A DNA stretch of 64,000 nucleotides, from NCBI GenBank assembly GCA_027577595.1, contig JANBRJ010000079.1:1-64000 (forward strand), in the 5' to 3' direction. Within the stretch, counting starts at the first letter, position 1. Each line of letters opens with the position of its first letter. The translations under genes were made by a program, and so were the position numbers. This DNA comes from Coemansia sp. RSA 487 (Eukaryota; Kickxellomycota; Kickxellomycetes; Kickxellales; Kickxellaceae). The notes beneath the pieces are model-generated. The model was given only the letters and a program-made list of their open reading frames with translations. It did not search any database and was not told where the DNA came from. Below are positions 57,939 to 64,000 of the stretch, in pieces.

Positions 57939-59351
57939 CTAGTAGATATACTTCCAGTACTCGCTTTTCATCATGAACACTGCCACTTCAGGAACCGTGG
58001 TGAATGCAAGTTCGTATCCACCTATATCAGGATGCGCAGGCATTATAGCAAAATCGTTTTCAGCGGTAAGAAATGCCGGACGCACAAGAGCAGGCGTCCC
58101 GCTACCAAAATCCGTTTCATAGCAGCCGAATCGCGTATGATTTGTACACATGAACTCGTTACTCGCTTTTGTCAATTGTATAGCCAAGTCAACACAGCCG
58201 CTGGGGTTTTTGTTGAGCAGGGAGCCCATCTGATTGCAATAACGCTCATCTATTCCATCCACGATCCTTCGGATGCTGCATGCAACTGTAGCCAGGACCT
58301 GTGGGCTGCAGCCCTTCATTATGAGATCAAGCGAGTTGGTAGTTCCATTTATCAGCACTGCGTTTCCCATATAGTTAGCATTGGTAAGTCGCTTTACGCG
58401 TGGTCTCATATCAATCATGATGTTTGTAAGAAAAACGGTCTCCCCATTTAGGCGTCCAGCTTTGTGCAACGCCTGGCTGAAAAGAACAGTGGCCAATGCT
58501 GTAATCACGTCGTTTGCCGATAGGTGGGAAACACCTGGTTCGGCAAGTGGCTGGACAAGCTGAACAAGATATTCACACGCCAAGTTGGATAGCCGGACGT
58601 AGTAGTTTTGGATATTTGGAGATGACAGCAAGTATTTAAATATTCTTCCACGCAATTCGGGCGAGAACCACGCAACCCATCTAGCAATGGCTGTACTTGT
58701 ATTTAATATGTCACGGATCTCTGGCTCAATCGCATCGCTACCATTGTGCTTGCTGGTTTCAAGAATAGAGCGATCATGCTGAAATGATTGCACTGGAATC
58801 TCAATATCTCGTATATCTTGTTGATCCTGAGCCGCAAATATGCACTTGGATATCTCTGCCCAGCGTTTTATAAAGCTATCGTACCCTGTGCCATCAAAGA
58901 TTGTGTGAGCTATACTCGCAAAAATACACATTCCGCTATCGTCCTTCATACGAAGAACGTGGAACTCGGCCAGCTTCATACAACGGCCGATGATGCCATG
59001 TGGTGCAGGTGTTTTGCATGCCGATGAATAGTCAACTGGAAGCAACTTTATATCAAAATCGGCGTCCTTGAGTGTTTGGAAATGGACATTGCACAAGGAA
59101 TCGGTATACACTGGCAGGTTCAAATGGTTTTTATCTATAACAACAAAGTTTCGCGAGTCGTTTCCAGTCTTTATATGACCTGTAAGGATCGGAAACTCTT
59201 CCAGAGCCCTATAAAATGAAGCCTCAAGAACATCGAATGGAACTGTCCGTTCGTACCAAAAATAAAGAGGAATACTTGATGTGGACGAAATATCGTCAAA
59301 CGCATCCAGATTAATCGTTTGTGGTTTCAATGAAGCGATAAAACTGTCCAT
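57939..59351 (-). CDS. BAHD-type acyltransferase, array copy 3
   Basis: The 470-residue product has catalytic H149/D153 in HTIFDG and the structural motif ETDFGSGTPALVRPAF. It shares the near-identical N-terminal block with copy 2 (see the repeat entry) but differs widely from it toward the C-terminus (LLNKNPSGCVDLAIQL and after), where it is closer in places to copy 1. No signal peptide. The first ATG of the frame aligns with the family start MDSFIAS. Same strand as the rest of the array, with 243 bp between its stop and the start of copy 2. Confidence 0.85.
   Translation of the reverse strand: MDSFIASLKPQTINLDAFDDISSTSSIPLYFWYERTVPFDVLEASFYRALEEFPILTGHIKTGNDSRNFVVIDKNHLNLPVYTDSLCNVHFQTLKDADFDIKLLPVDYSSACKTPAPHGIIGRCMKLAEFHVLRMKDDSGMCIFASIAHTIFDGTGYDSFIKRWAEISKCIFAAQDQQDIRDIEIPVQSFQHDRSILETSKHNGSDAIEPEIRDILNTSTAIARWVAWFSPELRGRIFKYLLSSPNIQNYYVRLSNLACEYLVQLVQPLAEPGVSHLSANDVITALATVLFSQALHKAGRLNGETVFLTNIMIDMRPRVKRLTNANYMGNAVLINGTTNSLDLIMKGCSPQVLATVACSIRRIVDGIDERYCNQMGSLLNKNPSGCVDLAIQLTKASNEFMCTNHTRFGCYETDFGSGTPALVRPAFLTAENDFAIMPAHPDIGGYELAFTTVPEVAVFMMKSEYWKYIY
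58959..59210. repeat. near-identical tract shared by acyltransferase copies 2 and 3 (partner 57299-57550)
   Basis: By eye only about five differences occur over 250 bp (for example GCAATGG/ACAACGG, AAG/AAA, TTCGG/TTTGG, CTGCAAG/CTGTAAG), whereas the 3' halves of the same genes differ heavily. This is the mark of recent gene conversion or unequal exchange. Confidence 0.75.
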
Positions 59352-59818
59352 GATAGAGTATAAATGTCTGGAATGGAGAAGGAGTTCAGATAAAAGAAGC
59401 TGAATTATACCTGCTGATATTTATTTGCTTCAAAGAGTCTCCGAGGAAAGCAAGATAACAACCATTGGCAATAGACATCCAACAACGCATGTATGCTGCA
59501 TGCAGCTGCAGATGACAACACGTTTTTGGATACCATGCTTTTGTATAGTCTAACCATTGGCCACTGAAAGATACCTATCTGAGGACCACACTTGTTTTAA
59601 TTCCAACAATTCATTTTCCTATATCGAGGTTTAGCGATTATATTTCCTCATTTCTTTATTGTAATAAAACAAGTGTATCAGTTACATTGCTAATACATGT
59701 GAAACAGTTTTGTTATTAAAAATACGAATATGTTGCTGAATTGTTTTTACCCAAAAAAAGACGAGATTTGAAAATGCATAAAGAGGAAATATAGAAAGGT
59801 TGGCAATGGCTAAGGTAA
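59352..59818. other. intergenic, nothing recognised
   Basis: This is 467 bp between acyltransferase copies 3 and 4, AT-rich. It holds the copy 3 promoter; no ORF with motifs. Confidence 0.4.
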
Positions 59819-61228
59819 CTAATAAATACATTTCCAGTATTCGCTTTCCATCATCCCCTTTGCCACTTTTGGGCTCATGGTAATTGCAAGCTCGTAACTA
59901 CCCAACCTAGGACGTCCAGGCATTATAACAACAAAGTTTTCGGAAGTAAGAAAAGCCGGACGCACAAGAACAGGCAAACCGCTACCAAAATCAGTTTCGT
60001 AGTAGCCGAAGCGCGTATGGTTAGTCAACATATACGTGTTGGGTTTTCTTGCCAACCGACCCACCAGGCTTATGTAGCCGCTGGGATCGCTGTTGACAAA
60101 ATTCCACATTTGGCTGCAATAGTGTTTGTCCATTCCGTCAACGGCCCTTCGGGTATTGCAAGCAACTGCAACCAAGCTGTGAGGGCTGTAGCCTTTCAGC
60201 AAGAGATCAAGCGGACTAGTAGCTAGCTTAAGCACTATTGCGTTTCCAGCATAATTTGCATTGGTGAGTCGCTCTACGCGTGGCCTGATATCGACAGCGA
60301 TAGTTGCCAAAATTTCAGTCTCGCCACTTAGACTTCCTGCCTTATGGAAAGCCTGCGCAAAAAGAACAGTGACCAAGGCTGTCAGGACATCGTTTGCTGA
60401 AATGTGCGAAATGTCTGGCTCGACTAATGGTTGGATTAACCGAAAGAGATGCTCGATTGCCGAACCAGACAGGTGGTAATAGTAGTTGTGAATGTTTAAA
60501 GATGCTAAGGCAAGTTTAAGCAATCTTCCACGTAGCTCGGGCGATATCCACGCGACAAACCTAGAGACGATTGTACTTTTGTACAATTTACGGAATACAG
60601 GGTCTATCGCATCGCATTCGCTATGCTCGTCGGTTTCGAGGATAGAACGATCAAACTGAAAACCCTGAGTTGAAATATCGACGCCATGCATGTCTTGCTT
60701 TTCGTGAGCCGTCAGGATGTATCTAGATATCTCTGTCCAGCGCTTCATAAAGGCACAGTATGATGTTCCATCAAAGATCGCATGGCTGATATTCGCATAA
60801 ATGCACATGCCGCTGTCATCCTTCATACGAATGATATGAAACTCGGCCAGTTTCATACTGTGTCCCGCAACTCCAGGTGGAACACGATTCATGCGCTCCA
60901 GAGGATAGTTAACTGGCAGCAGGCTCACATCAAAATTAGCATCTTTGAGCGTTTGGAAATGTACGTTGCATGGAGAGTCGGTGTAATCTGGCATATTCAG
61001 GCTGCTCTTATCTATCACAACAACATTGCGCGAGTCGCTCTTAGTTTTCATGCGGTCCGCGAGGATTGGAAACTCCTCTAGAGCTTTGTAAAACGATACT
61101 TTGAGAATATTCGACAGTACTGTTTTTTCATACCAGTAGTAGAATGGAATGGTCAGAACAGATGTAGGATTGTCGATTCCATCCAGATATATTGTCTGAG
61201 ATTGCACTGAAGCAATAAAGTTGTCCAT
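59819..61228 (-). CDS. BAHD-type acyltransferase, array copy 4 (most diverged)
   Basis: The 469-residue product has catalytic H149/D153 in HAIFDG and ETDFGSGLPVLVRPAF near the C-terminus. It is the most diverged member: it has PVNYPLERMNRVPPGVAG where the others have PVDYSSACKTPAP, and an NYYYHLSGSAIEHL helix. The open frame continues upstream to 61426 with 66 residues lacking conservation; MDNFIAS at 61228 aligns with the other starts and follows the same short leader seen before every copy. All catalytic residues are present. It may prefer a different acceptor from copies 1-3 (inference). Confidence 0.85.
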   Translation of the reverse strand: MDNFIASVQSQTIYLDGIDNPTSVLTIPFYYWYEKTVLSNILKVSFYKALEEFPILADRMKTKSDSRNVVVIDKSSLNMPDYTDSPCNVHFQTLKDANFDVSLLPVNYPLERMNRVPPGVAGHSMKLAEFHIIRMKDDSGMCIYANISHAIFDGTSYCAFMKRWTEISRYILTAHEKQDMHGVDISTQGFQFDRSILETDEHSECDAIDPVFRKLYKSTIVSRFVAWISPELRGRLLKLALASLNIHNYYYHLSGSAIEHLFRLIQPLVEPDISHISANDVLTALVTVLFAQAFHKAGSLSGETEILATIAVDIRPRVERLTNANYAGNAIVLKLATSPLDLLLKGYSPHSLVAVACNTRRAVDGMDKHYCSQMWNFVNSDPSGYISLVGRLARKPNTYMLTNHTRFGYYETDFGSGLPVLVRPAFLTSENFVVIMPGRPRLGSYELAITMSPKVAKGMMESEYWKCIY

Positions 61229-61990
61229 GATAAAAATATAAATGCTAGAAAGGAGAAATGGTGTGGTTGCAACATTTTGTCCCAAACGGTTTTCTGGTGT
61301 TGTTTGTTGTGAGAATCTACGTTGTGGTAAGATGGTGGAATGCGAAGATCCATGCCAAATAGCGCATGCAACATGCATACATTTGCATATGACTACACAC
61401 TTTTGTTCGTTTTGCAATAAAACCATTTGAGATCATGCTCTCCTAGAAGGGCATCTAGGAAAGCGTTTGTTGTGGTTTTGTCATTTTATCTTTGTAAATA
61501 TAGAAACAGCTTTCCTAACAGCAATTAAGAAAAAAGTGAACGATGAGTTTGCCTGCATTGAAGCACACATGCCAGCTACCACAGTATTTTCGTATTGAAT
61601 TTCGAGGACTGAGAAAAGATATCAAGGAAGATCAAGCCAATATTTCAAATGACTGCACAACACGAAATCCGCTTGAAACTGCTGTACCAAAATTTTGGCC
61701 CAATTATTGCTTGCAGCTTTGTGCATACTAATCTCCAAAGTGCTCATCATTATTGCTATGGTCTGTTCCTTAAAAAAAAAGTCAAACCAAGCAAACGCTA
61801 GCAGAATCATAGCAATTAATTAAATTAAAAGCTGTAAATGGTCCATCCGCCAGAGCCATTTTCTGGACCTTTCCCAAAACCACAAGTGTATAAATAATTG
61901 GTATATTAAGTTAGTATGTCGTTGCCAAAAAAAATACACCAAGATCAGGTATACCTTGTATGTTGTTTTTTATTTCATTAGTCTTTAATT
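61229..61990. other. intergenic, nothing supported
   Basis: This lies between the acyltransferase array and the Topors-like gene. The ORF at 61543-61731 (62 residues, plus) has no motif. Confidence 0.4.
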
Positions 61991-62776
61991 ATGTCTACTG
62001 ACCAGTCGCAATGTAGCTCGGATACAGATGAACACGCTATTAATGGCTGCTCTAGTGATACGACAGAGTACGCGTGCCCTATATGCCTGCAACCAGTGAG
62101 CTACAAATGCTACACCAGTCCTTGCTACCATCAGTTTTGCTTTCCTTGCTTGCTCCAATGGACAGAGCAACGACCGAGTTGTCCACTGTGTAATACAGCT
62201 ATTACCAGTATTGTCCAGCAAAACCATCAAGACAACAGAATCATTAGGACGCCAATATGCAATCCTTTAGAAGAAGAAAGAGACGGATCATGCTCCAGGA
62301 ATCAAAATCGGCAGCGACGGCAGCGAATGCGCTATGCTACTTTTGGTAGAGACCAAACACCTTTAGATTTTGACGAAAATCTGGGCCTGCGTAAGCGTGC
62401 AGCAGTGTACAGACATGGGTTAGCACGCGTAGATGATGAGGAACGACAACTGCGACAACGGACATCACGATCAGTAGCCCTCTTGCGCTCAGCGATTGCC
62501 TCCCAGCGATGCCGTCAGTGGATCCATCGAGATCTCCAAGTGATTCTTAACACTGATGATGTAGAACTAGTGGAAATGCTGGTCATCTCACTGGTGGAGC
62601 AATCGAAAGGAGGAATAATGACAATTGACGCAACAAATGATCTCCACTGGTCATCAGTGCGTACCTTACTTGGTAATAAACTGCCACAATTTCTTGATGA
62701 GCTTTGCGCTTTTGCGGATTCGTCTCTCGATATGCACAGCTACGACAGATACACCGCTTATAATACACGTATGTAG
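61991..62776 (+). CDS. RING-finger E3 ligase, Topors-like
   Basis: The 261-residue product has an N-terminal C3HC4 RING: C29, C32, C45, H47, C50, C53, C64 and C67 (from CPICLQPV to CPLC). A basic linker follows (RQRRQRMRYATFGRDQ), then a helical region RKRAAVYRHGLARVDDE...WIHRDLQVILNTDDVELVEML that resembles the post-RING domain of Topors (typically RRxxYRxGL ... W..RDLQ.L). Topors-type proteins act as ubiquitin, and in animals also SUMO, E3 ligases in the nucleus. The protein ends in a short polar tail. The start is the first ATG after a T-rich leader. RING is certain; the Topors link rests on the C-terminal similarity. Confidence 0.78.
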   Translation: MSTDQSQCSSDTDEHAINGCSSDTTEYACPICLQPVSYKCYTSPCYHQFCFPCLLQWTEQRPSCPLCNTAITSIVQQNHQDNRIIRTPICNPLEEERDGSCSRNQNRQRRQRMRYATFGRDQTPLDFDENLGLRKRAAVYRHGLARVDDEERQLRQRTSRSVALLRSAIASQRCRQWIHRDLQVILNTDDVELVEMLVISLVEQSKGGIMTIDATNDLHWSSVRTLLGNKLPQFLDELCAFADSSLDMHSYDRYTAYNTRM

Positions 62777-63886
62777 ACTGATCATGTTCAACCCAGATGT
62801 GATCATAAATTTGTTTTATTGGCAAACCAGTAATATAAAAATGTCAACTTCATTCAATTTGCTGGCACGTCGTTATCCAAAGAAACAATGCGCCTTGTGG
62901 AGGAGATACTCTGAAAAGCTCGGTAGCGTCGTGCCACAGCATTCGCAGCTCAGTGCGTAGCTTTTCGTTCCCTTGAAGCCCTTGACCGTCTTTTGATGAG
63001 AACTAAATGTCCAAACTGCGGTAGATTCTTTTGCAGGATTCATCTTATAACAAGCTAGATTATAGCACAAGCAGTGATAACGATTTTACAGAGTTTAAAA
63101 GGACAGCAAAAACAAAGAATATATTGCTTCAGGTGCCTTGGCTATAAACGTTTGGTAGCTTTGGTTGCTTATATAGGGGGTGGCTCGCCCGTTGCCATTT
63201 TGTTATACTCCTATTGAAAAGCCAGCATGCGTTATCATTGCTATTAATAATACACGAGAAATTTGAGTCGATTAGTTCGCGAACCCCAACAAAAGTGGCA
63301 TTTCTCAAAAAAATTGGCTAACTTATTTTGCAATTGCCATGCTTCTTTTATTGAAACCCCATGTGTATGATTTATGATGAGCATCAGTGATGAAATTGAC
63401 GAACGAGAGGTGATGGCTACCTATTCCGAAACGAGTACATACTTTTCGCTCATCATATTTCAACTGCATGAGACTGGCTTCAGTAATTTTTGACCATTGG
63501 AAAATAATTTTTGTTTGCTAAATGATTTTTCTTTTCTTATTGCAATTTCTGTTTCTTCAAGTGACTCTCCACACTAACGCATGCCACATGAACGGTTCGT
63601 TCATCTGCTCTTTGCACTCTTTTTAGCCATGGCCAGATGACGCTATCCGTTTCCACTTTATTTCAATGTACAATGTCAGCCCAGCTAAGCTTTATAAATG
63701 ATGATACCACACCAAAGTAGAAAATAAAATAAAAAGGCGTTCACTTGGATAGCTTCTTTTCGTGCAGCTCAATCCACAAGTCAGAGTTTCTACACGCTTT
63801 TCTTTTCTTGTTATTCTTCAGTACTTTTATTGCATGTACATCATATACAAACAATAAACGACACGCATAGTTTAGGCTGGCAAACA
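62777..63886. other. intergenic, only a possible zinc-motif remnant
   Basis: This is 1.1 kb. The sole point of note is an open plus-strand frame at 62927-63058 whose end reads LLMRTKCPNCGRFFCRIHL, a CxxC...FCxxH pattern. It has no start codon of its own upstream of the motif except an internal ATG and stops soon after. The rest has no feature. Confidence 0.35.
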
Positions 63887-64000
63887 ATGTGCAATAACAA
63901 TGCTGCAAAATGGTTGCTGTTATTGTCCGCTTGTGCAAGCTATCTGATGACGCTGGTCGAAGCAGCCTCCTACATCACGCTGGACTGTGGTTTGGTTGGC
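63887..64000 (+). CDS. start of a secreted or membrane protein, cut by window edge
   Basis: From the ATG at 63887 the frame is open to the window end (38 codons). It begins with a short polar head (MCNNNAAK), a hydrophobic run (WLLLLSACASYLMTLV) and then EAASYITLDCGLVG, a typical signal-peptide-plus-cleavage-site pattern (cleavage expected near VEA-AS). The fragment is too short to name a family. Confidence 0.4.
   Translation, partial: MCNNNAAKWLLLLSACASYLMTLVEAASYITLDCGLVG

Noticed and set aside
61229-61426. 66-residue N-terminal extension of acyltransferase copy 4
   Set aside because: No counterpart in the other three copies, whose starts align at MDNFIAS; the stretch is upstream leader.
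1-64000. CRISPR arrays, insertion sequences, LTR or other intact mobile elements, rRNA genes
   Set aside because: No spaced repeats, transposase or reverse-transcriptase motifs, terminal repeats or rRNA-like stretches were seen on either strand.

Overview
This is intron-poor eukaryotic DNA from a fungus. The gene set is fungal: Enp2, a Hul4-like HECT ligase, a UCS-domain myosin chaperone, an Mdv1/Caf4-like WD40 protein, TruB-family Pus4, Uba2, cytoplasmic AspRS, Sen15, Apc4, a WHITE-type ABCG half-transporter and a fungal GPCR. Introns are few and short (about 80-225 nt, GTAAGT donors) and genes are close together. The overall flavour suggests an early-diverging fungus, perhaps a Kickxellales/Coemansia-like zoopagomycete. 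That placement is inference from gene style only.

Layout. 0-5.1 kb: a decayed DPP5-type secreted peptidase gene, then a duplicated ~1 kb unit whose two copies each carry a TATA box and a 55-58 residue lysine-rich micro-protein. 5.1-15.1 kb: a GFA/CENP-V-fold protein, an ABCG half-transporter, a 2.2 kb gene-free stretch, the SUMO E1 subunit Uba2 divergent from Pus4, and a secreted GH5 mannanase whose stop codon touches a (TTA)n microsatellite. 15.3-20.8 kb: two paralogous 417-residue membrane-anchored esterases flanking an M3 metallopeptidase homologue that has lost two zinc ligands. 21.2-30.9 kb: a tiny prefoldin-like ASDURF homologue, a zinc-finger/activation-domain protein, Dss4/Mss4, AspRS (one intron) and an UNC-45/She4-type chaperone. 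31.9-35.1 kb: a tandem pair of hexokinase homologues that both lack the catalytic Asp and the ATP-phosphate loop. 35.2-52.7 kb: Mdv1/Caf4-like WD40 protein, an orphan 7TM receptor, Apc4, a small unknown protein, Sen15 (three exons, first only 18 nt), Enp2, an ABCC relic and a HECT ligase. 52.9-61.2 kb: an AT-rich accessory region with four intact tandem BAHD-type acyltransferases, two decayed small genes and a probable gene-conversion tract. 61.9-64 kb: a Topors-like RING ligase and the start of a secreted or membrane protein running off the window.

How they fit together. Most genes are housekeeping (SUMO, tRNA modification and splicing, translation, ribosome biogenesis, APC/C). The distinctive content is a run of homologues that look non-catalytic (dead M3 peptidase, two atypical hexokinases), which may be regulatory, and a local expansion of acyltransferases. 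Family calls rest on motifs read by eye from translated sequence; no database search was possible.
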